Origin: Hysterium pulicare CBS 123377
Lineage: Eukaryota > Ascomycota > Dothideomycetes > Hysteriales > Hysteriaceae
DNA length: 64,000 nt
NCBI GenBank assembly: GCA_000467715.1
Contig: AJFK01000162.1
Coordinates: 1-64,000 of the forward strand
Direction of reading: 5' to 3'
Below the pieces are notes generated by a model. It was not told the origin of the DNA. It saw nothing but the letters and a program-made list of their open reading frames with translations, and ran no database searches. The stretch's first letter is position 1. Every line of letters starts with the position of its first letter. The position numbers and the translations under genes were made by a program. Of the stretch, positions 33,027 through 44,001 are shown piece by piece.

Positions 33027-36000
33027 ATGTCTGTCGGCTTTGGCTTCTCCGTTGGAGATTTTCTAGCCGCCCTCAAGCTTGTCGGAACGGTGATCGATTC
33101 CTTGCGCGAAAGCGGGACCTCAGGCACCCAGTATCGTGAACTGATTCACGAACTATACACCCTCGAGTCTGCCCTCCTCCGAGTCAAACGAGTCGAGCTC
33201 GACGAGTCCCAGAATGCAGAGCGAATCGCACTTCGGCAAGCAGCAGCGCAGTGTCAGCGAACGATCGATGTCTTCTGGCAAAAGATACAGACGTATCAAC
33301 CACACCTGAGATCGGGAGGGTCAGGGTCAAGGTTGAAGGATGGATGGATGAAAATAAAATGGGCAGTTTGCAAGAAAGACGATGTGGACAGGTTTAAGGC
33401 AGACCTAAGAGCTCAGACTAGCTCGATTGAGGTGCTGCTATTAACCGTCCAAATGGATAGTAGTTCTCTGCATGCTCGAAGACAGGATACTCAGCATAAG
33501 AGTCTAGCGACAAAGCTTCAGTCCGTGTCGGGTCAGTGGATGGCCAAACTTGCTTCGATTACAGATAGCATCGCAACGTGCGTCGAACACGGAAAACGGC
33601 TTCTCGAATCTACAACGCAAATAGTTAGAACCAACATCGCAGTCTTCCAAGTCATGATGGATATTCAAAAATTCATAACGCGTATTCCGGCTCAAGTTGA
33701 TCGGCAGCAACCTGTGTATCTCATCGACGCATTTGGAAAAGCCTCACCATTTCACCTTGAATTCGTCAGATCTGCAGAAGCCCTCACGGCAGTATTGAAA
33801 GTCAACTTTAGAGCGTCTAAAGTTGGCCCAGAAAAGATAGACAGGGGAGAATTTGTGCTCGAAGAAACAGCAACCCAAAAATTGATCAACCTTGACCGCG
33901 AATGGGACGAATGTTTCTTTCCTGGACAACGAATTGCCATGAGCATGACATTTGAGGCCAATTCATCCATGTCCAAATCCACCTGCCCGAAATGTGGAAC
34001 TGGGGCCTTGCAAACGCCAGATGTCGAAATCGAATGGTATGAATATTTCTTACCTGCCCATTCTCTATACCGCATCATCTAAAAGTGCGCTCGACGCTTA
34101 CTAATGTCCCATAGCGAGAAGTGCGGTATGATATATCGTAGGATAGAAGAGGAGTTGCCTTCCTTTATACCGCCATCAATGCCACTCGCGACAACTCCTG
34201 AAACAGTCCCAGAACGGCCGCGGTTACCGTCAGTGTCCTTGAAGTCCACGTCTAGGCGCATTGAAAAGCGCAAGCTTCCTGCCGACTTCGATGAAATTGG
34301 TAGGTTCCGTCGAGTGCGTATCATTGATTTTAAGTTTGCAGTGTCGGATGACGACGATCCTGCGCCTGACCCAGGCATCCATGTAATTGCAAAACGTGCG
34401 AGTAGTCGACCTGAACTAAACGTTCCGGATCCAATTATCCGCATGCTTGCGCAACGTGCGGGAGCAGATCCTCATCTCCTAGCTGTAATGAAGGGTGTTG
34501 CCACAGGACATGGAAGTCCGACGCAGCTTGCTTCCTTCCAGAGCCATATTAGCGATTTAACAGGCATTATGGATGCGCGAAGCACAGCATCAGACCATAC
34601 TCTCTGCACGTTGTATCAACTTGTCGATGATCAGTGGAAACGCCAGGAAGATGGGCATTATCAACTTGTCTTGGTTAGCGTGCCACTTCTTAAAACCTGT
34701 GGAAGCAACTACTTACACGTACAGGGTCATCCCGAAATTAGGTTCCTCGGTGTGCAAAAGGATTCAACCTTAGCACATAGCATTCCTATACTCAACGAAG
34801 GCGTCGATCTCCAGTTCCAGCAAGGTGAGCAGCTTAGACATGCAGCAGTTGATGCTCTCTCACATTCCCCAGGCAACATTCTTATCTGGACAACCCCTGA
34901 TGGCTTAGACTTTGCGCTGCATTTTGGCGCTGAGAAAGCTTTTCTGGAAATCAAGTGAGTCGTCCTGTTTTCAATTGGTGGAAGTCTGATAAGACTGCAT
35001 CGCAATACCAAATGTCATTTGTGCTTCATTTAAGCTGACTATTTCTTTAGGGAATATGTTCTGAATCGCACCATTCCACCAAGATTGTGCGGTAGGTCAT
35101 TCTGGACTCATAGTAATGGAACCTGTCAGTCTTGCAAAACGTCACAACGTGCTTGCGATGGTTCTTGGCCATGCTCGGAATGCATTGCACTCGGGGAGCA
35201 AGAGGCATGTCGGTATGGTCAGGCACAAAAAGCGGTAGTCCGCCTACCAGAAGACCCCCAGAACGAGGTTGGCCACCATAGGCGCGGGCCTTGGTCTCAA
35301 CAGGAAGATAGCTGGTTGCTAGACCTTGTTCGTCGGGACGGACCTTACAATTGGGTTCGGATTTCGCAAAGTATGCAGACTCGATCACCAAAACAGTGTC
35401 GCGAACGATATCAACAGAACCTAAAGGCCACTCTGAATCACGGGCCTATCACTCCGGAGGAGGGTAAGCAAATCGAGCGTTTTGTCAAAGTCGCAGGGAA
35501 AAGGTGGGCAGACATTGCTCGCCATCTTAGCGGGCGCAGCGAGAACCAAGTCAAGAACTGGTGGTACAGTTCACGGGACCCTGACGAACGGGAGGTTTTA
35601 GTATCCGAATCAGACACAGAGGACGAAATAATGGACGATGCGTCTGCTCAAGCATTTTCAGGCCCCACTCAACCGGACAACTTGTTCGCATATAGTAATT
35701 ACACATCAACGTCCCAGGTGGCGGCCGGACCTCTCAAACAGTACACCCAGCATCATTTGACGTCGCAGAGCACGCAATCACTGATGCGATCTGCGCAGAT
35801 CCAACAAAACCCGCCGTACACAGCCCCGGCTGCCCTACAGGCTGCCGATAACTTTGATGCTCTTTACAACACCATGTACCACCTCGAACAAAAACCGCCT
35901 GCCCTACAGTCTGTCGATAATCTTAGCAACAACGTCGATGCTGCATACACCACGCCGGACCACCTCTTCGACCCCTACAATCCAAAGTTCGATGCAGATC

Positions 36001-36287
36001 TGACCGCTAGTATGTTCTTTCCGGCTATCATACAGCCTGCCGACAATAGCAGCAACAACATATTCGACCCTTATGATCCAATGCTCGATGCAGATCCATT
36101 CGGTCTGTCCGCCAGTATGCTCTTTCCGGCTACCATACAGCCTGCCGACAATAGCAGCAACAACATATTCGACCCTTATGATCCAATGCTCGATGCAGAT
36201 CCATTCGGTCTGTCTGCCAGTGTGCAATTCCCGACGCAGTTCTCCTTCGACGCGCGACGAGGTAGATTATCAGAAGAATATGCATAA
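33027..36287 (+). CDS. Fusion: NLR-type helical domain, ubiquitin-like domain, zinc ribbon, Zn2Cys6 finger and two Myb repeats
   Basis: Three exons, 33027-34036, 34115-34954 and 35051-36287, splice into 1028 codons. Both introns (78 and 96 nt) have good donors, branch sites (ACTAAT, GCTGAC) and phase-2 joins that rebuild CEKCGM and KEYVLN. Residues 1-225, starting MSVGFGFSVGDFLAALKLVG, form the helical lead found in fungal NLR-like and ubiquitin-like-domain proteins. Residues 227-310 (VYLIDAFGKASPFHLEF to FFPGQRIAMSM) are a ubiquitin-like fold. CPKC (320) and CEKC (337) make a zinc ribbon. After a poorly conserved middle comes C642-x2-C-x6-C-x5-C-x2-C-x8-C670, a Zn2Cys6 finger with the usual CDG. 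Two Myb/SANT repeats follow (about 693-742 and 746-793), with WSQQED, NWVRIS, CRERY, RWADIA and QVKNWW. The tail has a 35-aa tandem repeat. A DNA-binding regulator is likely; the sensing role of the front half is inference. Two fused neighbouring genes is the main alternative. Confidence 0.75.
36018..36227 (+). repeat. 105-bp in-frame tandem repeat, two copies
   Basis: Copies at 36018-36122 and 36123-36227 differ at only a few bases and encode a 35-residue unit with IQPADNSSNNIFDPYDPMLD. An older, more diverged partial unit lies just before (about 35910-36017). All are in frame within the Myb protein's acidic, Asn/Pro-rich tail. Confidence 0.85.
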
Positions 36288-36339
36288 ACTTCAGGCGGAA
36301 GCCATGCAAGCATAAAGCAAGCTCAGTAAACACAACATA

Positions 36340-36700
36340 GTTGATGACGGGGCTTGGCCTCAACATGAAGACAGCTGGTTGCTCTACCTTGTTCGTCGAG
36401 ATGGGGCTTACAAAAAGAACGCATTTCCGAAGGTATTCAGACTCGATCACCAAAAAAAAAGCCTAAACTGCTATCATTAGTACCTAAAGCGAACAAATTA
36501 TGTGGGGGTCACCCCAGAAGAAGACAACCAAACGCAGCGTTCAGTCACTGGCTGTAAATGATCGGCAGACGTTGCTACTAAGCTGAACGGGTGCGGTGAC
36601 ACCTAAGCCGGGAACTGATGGTACTGTTCACGGGAACTTGACAATCAGTAACCAGTCACATACAGACAACGAATTAGACGATGCGTAGATATCATCAGCC
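36340..36700 (+). pseudogene. Decayed second copy of the Myb exon segment
   Basis: Starting near 36351, the DNA follows 35287-35640 of the upstream gene base by base with many substitutions and small gaps. Matching landmarks include AGCTGGTTGCT, CCTTGTTCGTCG, CAGACTCGATCACCAAAA, TGGTACTGTTCACGGGA (original TGGTACAGTTCACGGGA) and GACGATGCGT. Weaker similarity may run on to about 36850. Stops occur in all frames, so it no longer encodes a protein. It looks like an old tandem duplication of the Myb-coding part that was not kept. Both transitions and transversions are visible. Confidence 0.75.
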
Positions 36701-36953
36701 AAGTAGATTGGTAGAAATGGACAACTACAGCCAGCTACGGCCTCGGTATCGGCTGCTATAAGGTTACGATCAAACTTCTAGTACAGGGCTATCGTGGCTA
36801 AACGTACGCGTCGCCCGTATTCCCTAACTAGAATGTTGAGTCATAGCATCTAGGCATCGACATTACATATCTTATCAAAACTAGGCTACAGGTCTCGGAC
36901 GTAACACAATTCCAGCCGACTCACCCTACCAAGAGAGCAGTTTGCCTCACTAA

Positions 36954-37376
36954 GTGGAAGTTCAAGACAGTTCCCCACCAAAGCAATTCACTACTCGCAG
37001 CAATGGCAGTTCCTACCTTCACATCCGCTCCAGAAACCTCCTCAAGTATGTCGCTCAAGCCCACTTACATCATCAGACCCTTAACGAACCCCCAGCCATC
37101 TACCCGACTTTCACAAAACGTCTCCCCTCCGGAGATGCGGAGTTCCCCGTCCGTATCATGTGGCAAAACCTCGAATCCGAGAGTTCCTTCAACGGTTTCC
37201 AAAAGATGTCCGAGGAACCTATCGAACGCGTCCTGATCGATTTTGCCGAAGCGCTGAAGACAGGCTTGATCGATGAGGTTGTAAGCGTGCAGGCTAGTAG
37301 GCACTTGTTTTGCGTTACTGTTGTTTGTGAAAAGGATTGGGAGGAGGTTGAAGAGGCCATTTTCAGAGTGCTGTGA
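36954..37376 (+). CDS. Hypothetical protein, 140 aa
   Basis: A single ORF from ATG 36954 to 37376. The N-terminal part is Ser/Thr-rich and the C-terminal part (VRIMWQNLESESSFNGFQKM to DWEEVEEAIFRVL) has a regular alternation of hydrophobic and charged residues typical of a folded domain. I do not recognise the family. Competing ORFs on both strands are shorter and have poorer composition. No signal peptide or membrane span. An in-frame ATG after codon 60 could be the real start. Confidence 0.45.
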   Translation: MEVQDSSPPKQFTTRSNGSSYLHIRSRNLLKYVAQAHLHHQTLNEPPAIYPTFTKRLPSGDAEFPVRIMWQNLESESSFNGFQKMSEEPIERVLIDFAEALKTGLIDEVVSVQASRHLFCVTVVCEKDWEEVEEAIFRVL

Positions 37377-38173
37377 ATGAGTGAAGCTTCGAAGAGGGGG
37401 GGACGGAATGACGAGGTTGCGTTGACGAATAAGAGAGTGCGAGACGTGAGGTCAGAGCTGCAAATCATTCGTTCACGAAGGTGGTTGTTGCAAGGCTAAG
37501 GCATACTGAGTAATGAGAAGTCATATTATCAACAAATTCTATTCATCTTCTATCCCAGTTGCATCCTCCAAGTCAATATATCTTCTCCTTTCCCGAAAAG
37601 CTTCTGCAGGAACTGCGGAAAATGCGGAAATAGCCCCGCTCATTCACTGCTTTCACCCTCGCCAACAACGTGAATGCAGCCACTAGACCCATAACCGAAG
37701 CGCGCTAGTGCAGATCAGCCTCGCACCTCGAAACGCAGCAACTGCCCTCAGTAATCAACACTTTTTGATGCATTACCGGATTAGGAAGGAGTTTGGATTA
37801 TGCATGCTTCCCGCGGCCAGGAGTCAAAGTTTGCACCGCCCATGGCTTGGAGATATCTCGCATGCCAATCCGGTTCCCCAATATCCCATCTACTACCAAT
37901 CATCAGCCCAACAACGCTCGGTCCTCGCCAATGAATGGTGTTGGCCAGCACAGAGAGGCCTTGAGCGCATGCCAGCCCTCTATTTGCTGTCGCAACAGGC
38001 GAAGTTGGCATATGAGCCGCCATATCCATATCGGATTCATTCGGCAGGCTCACCAATGCTCTAAAACGAGAAAGTGATTGGTGGCTGTTCGCCTTCGTGT
38101 ATGCGATGATGCGCCTCGGGCACCGCCGCTACACTCTCTTCTAGAGGCTGGTTGAGTTACTCGGGTGAGCCCA
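37377..38173. other. Intergenic, no gene supported
   Basis: Several 90-118 codon ORFs overlap each other on both strands without motifs. Contains the 3' ends of the flanking genes. Confidence 0.4.
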
Positions 38174-39352
38174 TCAAGGTTGTCCTCTTCCTCTCTCCTC
38201 CTCTTTCACCTTCTTCACCCATTGTTTCTGGTTCTTATTCTTCCCCATGATTTCCACCGCTGCAATAACTATCCACCATATCAAGAACATAATCCCGAAG
38301 GCTACACTCCAACCAATAGCTTCCGTCCCAAACCAAGTGAAGAATTCCAACCCTCTCTTTAACCCTTTGTTTTCTGTCTCCCAAAGCTGCTTGGCTCCTA
38401 TTATGACCTGCATTGCGGAAAGCGCGACGGATAGTAAGGCGAAGATAAATAACACGGCGGGGAAGAAACGTTCGAAATAAGCGGAGTACCGTGACTCATA
38501 GCGATTCCGGTGCCAGCGTCGCAGGATGAAGAGGCTGTAGAAGTTCAGTGGGTCGAGAGGTATGAGACCGTAATGCCATCGCGGGCTCATTGCGCTGTGT
38601 GGGAGGGTGAAGAAGCCAGCTATAAATTGCGTAAAGCTCTCGAATGTGATGGAGGGATCGGAAGGAAGGAGATTGTGTTTTCGAGCGATGAGGAAGTCGG
38701 ACCGGCGCTGGATGAGGACGGAGTACGTCCAAAGGAAACCTAATGCTGTAGCAATCAACTTCTTCCTTTCTTGCTTTTCTTCTTCTGCTGCACCTCCTCC
38801 TATACTCTCATCCCCGGTAACGGTATCTAGAAGCCATTCCCAGTATGCGTAGGAGCACAGATATGCGGGAATTGGTTTTATGAATAGCAAATCCTCGGCC
38901 CAAATACAATGCATCCCAGGATCCTCTGTCACTTGGATCTTCCTCCCCAGGGTCAATTGCTCGGTCAAGGCTCCAACGTGCGGTGAGGGTTTTGTCCACC
39001 ATATTTTCGCATCTAATTTGTTCAGCGACGGTGTATCCAAATCTTCCAGGCTGTAGCTCAGGATGCAAGAGGAGTGGAGAGGTGTTCGAGGCGCGTCGGG
39101 CAGGGTTTGGTGTTTGCCGGAACTTTGAAGATAACGCGGTTGGAAGGGTGTTTGCGATTGAGATTTCTCGTCGTCAGTGTCGAATTTGGCATACGAAAGA
39201 TCATGACATAGCTCGTCGCATTTGTCAAAAAGTGGGGTGTTGGTCCAGGTCATGGTTGCGGACGTGGTAGTGCGAGAGATTGGTGAAACCTCGGTGGGTT
39301 GGGGACGATTGCTGAAAACTGGCAATTCCATGGCCAAGATTGCATCGTCCAT
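38174..39352 (-). CDS. DUF6601-family membrane protein
   Basis: A single exon of 392 codons. The middle has HVGALTEQLTLGRKIQVTED, LHxVW-like HCIWAEDLLFIKPIPAYLCS and YWEWLLD, then FLWTYSVLIQRRSDFLIARK and ISPRWHYGxL-like MSPRWHYGLIPLDPLNFYSL. The end has two strong spans, FFPAVLFIFALLSVALSAMQ and WSVAFGIMFLIWWIVIAAVE. The blocks GREIxVTE, W-x-FIKPIPxYL, RSYxxLxxxxxDxxIA, YGxLxLxRLN and the C-terminal hairpin TxMQVxLAT match the widespread fungal DUF6601 family, which has no known function. The start at 39352 gives a Ser/Thr-rich lead; an ATG at 39253 is an alternative. The basic tail KNKNQKQWVKKVKEEERGRG follows the last span. Confidence 0.8.
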   Translation of the reverse strand: MDDAILAMELPVFSNRPQPTEVSPISRTTTSATMTWTNTPLFDKCDELCHDLSYAKFDTDDEKSQSQTPFQPRYLQSSGKHQTLPDAPRTPLHSSCILSYSLEDLDTPSLNKLDAKIWWTKPSPHVGALTEQLTLGRKIQVTEDPGMHCIWAEDLLFIKPIPAYLCSYAYWEWLLDTVTGDESIGGGAAEEEKQERKKLIATALGFLWTYSVLIQRRSDFLIARKHNLLPSDPSITFESFTQFIAGFFTLPHSAMSPRWHYGLIPLDPLNFYSLFILRRWHRNRYESRYSAYFERFFPAVLFIFALLSVALSAMQVIIGAKQLWETENKGLKRGLEFFTWFGTEAIGWSVAFGIMFLIWWIVIAAVEIMGKNKNQKQWVKKVKEEERGRGQP

Positions 39353-39846
39353 TCTTGCGAAGAACGGGGTTGTTGGAATAGTTCAGAGCCATAAGAGGGT
39401 TTTGTGGAGGCGACATGATCGTCCAGGTCAGAAGCATGATAGCACTTGCACACCATACTATTTCAGAGCTAGCTTGATGCTAAGCCACCACCACGACAGA
39501 TCGACCACATCCTTGACTACCTTGGAATGCATTCACTATCTATAAAAGACCATACTATGGGTTACTTGCGGAAGAGCCTAAAATCCAGATAGGGCCAATG
39601 CACGTGGAAGTTGAGCTCTTCGTGGGCTATTCACGTTCAAATGAGTTAAACACCAAATCGAAGACTCACATATATTGAAAATAAAATGCATAAAACTAAG
39701 CCGTATTTATAGAAATGGACGAAAGAAGAAGTTCGAGAACAAAAGGATCATCCCGAAGCTGTCTGAAGTAGGGCGCCAGATCCTTTAGAAGGATTGAAGT
39801 CGACATTCCCTACGCCTGTACGTAACTGGCAAAAGTTACCTCATTA
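39353..39846. other. Intergenic between two minus-strand genes
   Basis: Promoter side of the DUF6601 gene and 3' flank of the next gene. A plus-strand ORF at 39222-39545 overlaps the DUF6601 start and is treated as a shadow. Confidence 0.4.
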
Positions 39847-42467
39847 TCATCCATATTCGCGATTCGGTCTGACCATCGAGGCTCCCGCTTTGGTGTCCTG
39901 AAATACTATCTCAAGATGATCATCCTGCACACTGATCTTGACGTTCTCTTCGAATATCTCACGCGTGATGATCCCCGCTCCTGTATTATCCAATATCTTC
40001 GAAGGGGCGGAATTCATAGCTAGAGCTACGACTTCCGGGGCAGTGTCCCAAGCGTTTGAAGTGTAACCTGTGCATGTTGAATAACCCAGGTGTAGGATCG
40101 CAATGAGGCAGTAGACTAAAAGCACCGCCATTGCCGCCTTCTGGGTAATGCCATGGTAGCTGTATGCATAGCCAGTCAAGGTGACGTGAGCAACCAAGGT
40201 CGTGACATCTGGTAGCTGGTCAGATGGAATGTCATATGCGTTGCCACCCCATCCCATATAGCGTTCAGGTAGGAACTCATTCATGAACTCGTCGGACCAA
40301 TCGTAGCCCGGATCCAGGACGTCGCTTCCCTTAGCCGTTCCGGCCATTGGGATGTCGTAGCTCGCCCGAGATATTCCATTCAGTACCATCTGCGTGATAA
40401 TAGTTTCCACAATTATCTCATTATATGCAGGATCCGGTGAACCCGAAGAGTTCCATAAACCAGCTGTCGTTGCCATTTGTGCGAAAATCGTGGTAGTATT
40501 CTCATTTCGCAGCCTAGGGTTCAAGTATTTGGCCCAAGCAGCTGACATATAGATCTTTGTGTAGTCGGTATTGATCGTCCCTGTATCGTGCCAATCCCCA
40601 GTGTCACTGTGTGCTATTTTGAACACCATTCTATTCGAGGACATCGAGGCCGGGATGTAACGACTGTCAATTGAACATGAGTAAGTAGCATCCTCTGCAT
40701 CTTCTGCATCGTTGTTGCTACCAGCAAATGTTGCTACGACTTGAAGGGTGCTATTAGTCTCATTGAGCGACTGTACGTCGTCGAACCAGATCAAATTCGG
40801 TTGGCTCCCAGAAGTGAGTGAAGAACGCGCTGCGTTGACAATCGGATCGTCGACGTGAGTAATGTTTGTGCATGAAAGCTTAGGAGAGTCGGAAGCTGAT
40901 CCCTTTGAAGCAAGGCTTTTCAAATCTGGAAACGAAAGTTGGAGATAATCAGGTTGAGATTGTGTCGAGTTATGGGACCATGTTTGACTTATACACCTCG
41001 TAAATACTGCGGGCTGTTGACTTACGACTGTGTAGGTAGCTTCCTGCCGAGACCGGAATCGTTTCTCCGGCTGGTAATTGGCAGCAGCATACATGTACCA
41101 ATGCCCAATTTCGACAATGCTGTCAGCGATTGCCACAATGGGCACCGTTGCCATGGTGTACGCGTTTGTCAGAGCCGGCCGTAAGGAGTCTACATCTGTC
41201 CTTCTAACAAGGTTCCGACAGCCCTTTGAGAGAATTTCCCGTCCAGTAGGATTTCTAAAGGAACATAATCCGCTGGTTTGAGCGTCCGGAGATAGGAGCA
41301 ATACCCTTTATCAATGATCTCCCATCCACCATGAGGGCACGAGAGATCACCAGTATCTTGGTCGCAATGTGCTAGGTTGTCTGAGCTATTCAAAGCTGTC
41401 GGAAATAGCTCGTGAGGCGTTGCATTGATGTAGTAAGTTGTTCCGCCTGCGGGCCAATCAATTAAGGCCGGCCTCATAAGCTGAGCAGTGGAAGGACCGA
41501 CGGAGACTCCAAGAAGGGTACATAAAACCAAAATGCCAATGAGTGTCCATTTCTTGTGTTTCCGAGTCCATTGGTAGTGTATCGTTCCGAGAAACTCCTG
41601 AGACCACAGAAAGCTGAGATCACTAAACTCAAGCCCGGCGAAGAGCGCACCGAAGGGCAGGCCTTCCCCAAACGTAACTTCACGGCGGATATAAGTAAAG
41701 AGAGCTGCAGTGATGGATGCTAACATCAGCAATTCATGAATTTTGGCCGCAAATTGTAAAGCTGCCAATTTCTGCGTATCTTCTCCGACATGACCCGTGA
41801 GTTCACCACCGATGTAAAACTGATGCCAATTGATATAGACCAGGCCGATGGCGGCTCCAACAGGAACGATGTGAATGATATTTCGAAGAAGCGCGTGGAC
41901 TTTAGAGTGGTAGATTGCGACCTTCAGAGGCTCCTTTGGTATCTCTTTCGGTATCTCCTTTTTGCGTTGACCGCGGCAACAACAGCACCAGCACCAGCAC
42001 CAATACAACAAAGAGATGGGACCATACAGCCGGAGGGTTCTGATGGCTGTTTGTAGATAAGGGATTATCCAGTTATATAGTCTCGTTCCGATGGACCTTT
42101 GAGAGGATTCGGTGGAGCATCCCTCTGTGGGAATCTCACGCTTAAACTCATGCTCTGGGTGTTTGATTAGGCTGCTAAGTGATTAGAACATGTGGAATGA
42201 TACGAGCTGACAGCAGCATTTTTCATCCGAATAAGGCCGGGAAGACAATACTTACTTGACGTTGTCGGAATGCCTTCCATTACTAGACACTGAACCCCAT
42301 GATTGTCGAGCCTCAGAAGGTACGCAATTCTCTTTAGTGACGTAACGACTACATGCGAACGAAGGGTTTGCAGGCCGCCCGGAGAAAAGCCCATCTCCAG
42401 ATGTCGGTACGAGCCTTCGAGAGAGCTTTGGAGGACGTGTAACTTCAGGGGTGATGGGGCTTGCCAT
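39847..42467 (-). CDS. Large multi-span membrane protein of unknown function, with one apparent frameshift
   Basis: Exon 1 is complement 42256-42467 (MASPITPEVTRPPKLSRRLV and onward). A phase-2 intron of 81 nt with branch CTAAT joins it to exon 2 starting at 42174 (SLIKHPEHEFKRE). Exon 2 has TLRLYGPISLL, then a run of alternating Trp and Cys, then helices including LLRNIIHIVPVGAAIGLVYI, KLAALQFAAKIHELLMLASI and WTLIGILVLCTLLGVSVGPS. The region then continues as a large extracellular-looking domain with many N-x-S/T sites, and ends with one more helix (AVLLVYCLIAILHLGY) and a tail. This order matches a common uncharacterised Pezizomycotina family (LQFAAKLHE, GEGLPFGALFAGL, GPSSA, WPAGGT). The frame changes by one base near 41190, between LLEGQ and VDSLRPALTNAYT, with no usable intron. 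It is either a real break or a sequencing error. Confidence 0.7.
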
Positions 42468-44001
42468 GAATCACTAAGTTAAATGAGATTTTCTGCGACT
42501 GGCGATTTATCGATATGAAAAAGTTTATCGACATAAAAGGGAGTCCGAGGTTGATCGTACATATATCAGCAATTTTAAGCCCCTTGTATCTCGTCGAGAG
42601 AAAGTAGTCGTGCCATTCTTGCTATGGTACACGAAGTGGCAATGATGTGCATGAAAGCTAACTTTAGACGCTGTCGTGATGACCAGAACTGGCGGAGCCT
42701 ATACTAGTAAAAGATTAATGAGGCAGTGAAGAACTAGGGACCTCATTGGAGTTATATCGTGGTGGATTGACTGGCGACAGCTAAACATAGATAGCCTTGT
42801 TCCCTCTGGTATCTCGAGTATGAAACGTACTAAATCAAAATCGTCAAACGCATATCGGTTCAGATGGACAAACGAGGCTCCAGTGACTTACACCCTTACT
42901 TTAATTCCCGTCTTAGTAAAACGTAGGTCTGCGAAACCTTAGTTAATCTGAACTCTTACGTGTCAATCATCACACTGTAGCTTTCGACGCTTCTTGCTAA
43001 ATCACCACTTTGACCACCATTTCTTAAACACCAAGCCATGGTGTCGTGTTGGGTGCTGGGGGGGAACACTTTTGAGAGACTTGTGGACAAGGTATGCGTG
43101 GAAGAGGAATGAGAATGCAACCAGCTGGAGGTGTCGTATGGGAACAATGACTGGTTCATCATAGATCGTGCTAGCAGGAAACTTAAGCCCCATATGCAAG
43201 CGTCCTAGCCTTCAGACTATCGATTTTGGGAAACGTATACAGTTGCTTAATATAGGACGAGAGAGATCACAAGCACCACGGCGATGATCCGAGGTTGCTG
43301 GTTTGGAAACCCATCCTCATCTCATCCCTGACAATCTTGCGAAAGTAGTGCATTATGTTTGTCTGATTCCTTACAATTTCCAGCTGAGCTTCTATGGTAC
43401 GGTTTCAAAGTTGATGGATTACTCACAACTGACTATACTAGTTCAAGGCGATTGTAAGTTACGTCTAGCCGACGAAATATACGGAGTACAGACATTAGCG
43501 GCTTTTGGAGAGCGATAATCAGGCGAAAGCCATGACCTACGAAATCATAAGCAGGTTTTGGGCATTCAACGGGTCGCGCAGCGGTGAACAAACATTGATG
43601 AATTGCTGTTACAACGAGCTGTTGTGTGATTTGGCGTTGTGGTCTTCGATGTTTCAGGCCACGGAAATAGCTCACAGCTCCGCAACCTTGGGAGCCGACA
43701 TTTCACCGGACACGTGATTCGACCAAAATTGTGAATGACGAGTTCATAGTAGTGGGAGAGGGGATGTTAGCAGCAGGGAAGTTTTCATAGAAAAGTGCAC
43801 TGATAGTTAACTAGTAGCTACTGCAAACTAGAATCCTATTTTACGCTTCTTCCACACTGCTCTTAGATGAGTATAGGACTGTGAGTCCATAGCGCAGCTG
43901 ATGATTGTACCGCGTGGCATCACCCTAAACTATGATACTAAGGTAAATGGTACAATAATGGGCCTCATCAAGATTTACCTTCAAGGGTGGCTTAGCTTTG
44001 T
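42468..44001. other. Intergenic, no gene supported
   Basis: 1.5 kb with only ORFs below 90 codons. The 5' flank of the preceding gene lies at the left and the 3' flank of the GT8 gene at the right. Confidence 0.45.

Noticed and set aside
34681-34731. Possible 51-nt intron inside exon 2 of the ubiquitin-like/Myb gene
   Set aside because: It has GT and AG ends and a length divisible by three, but lacks a convincing branch site; left as coding, which does not affect the frame.
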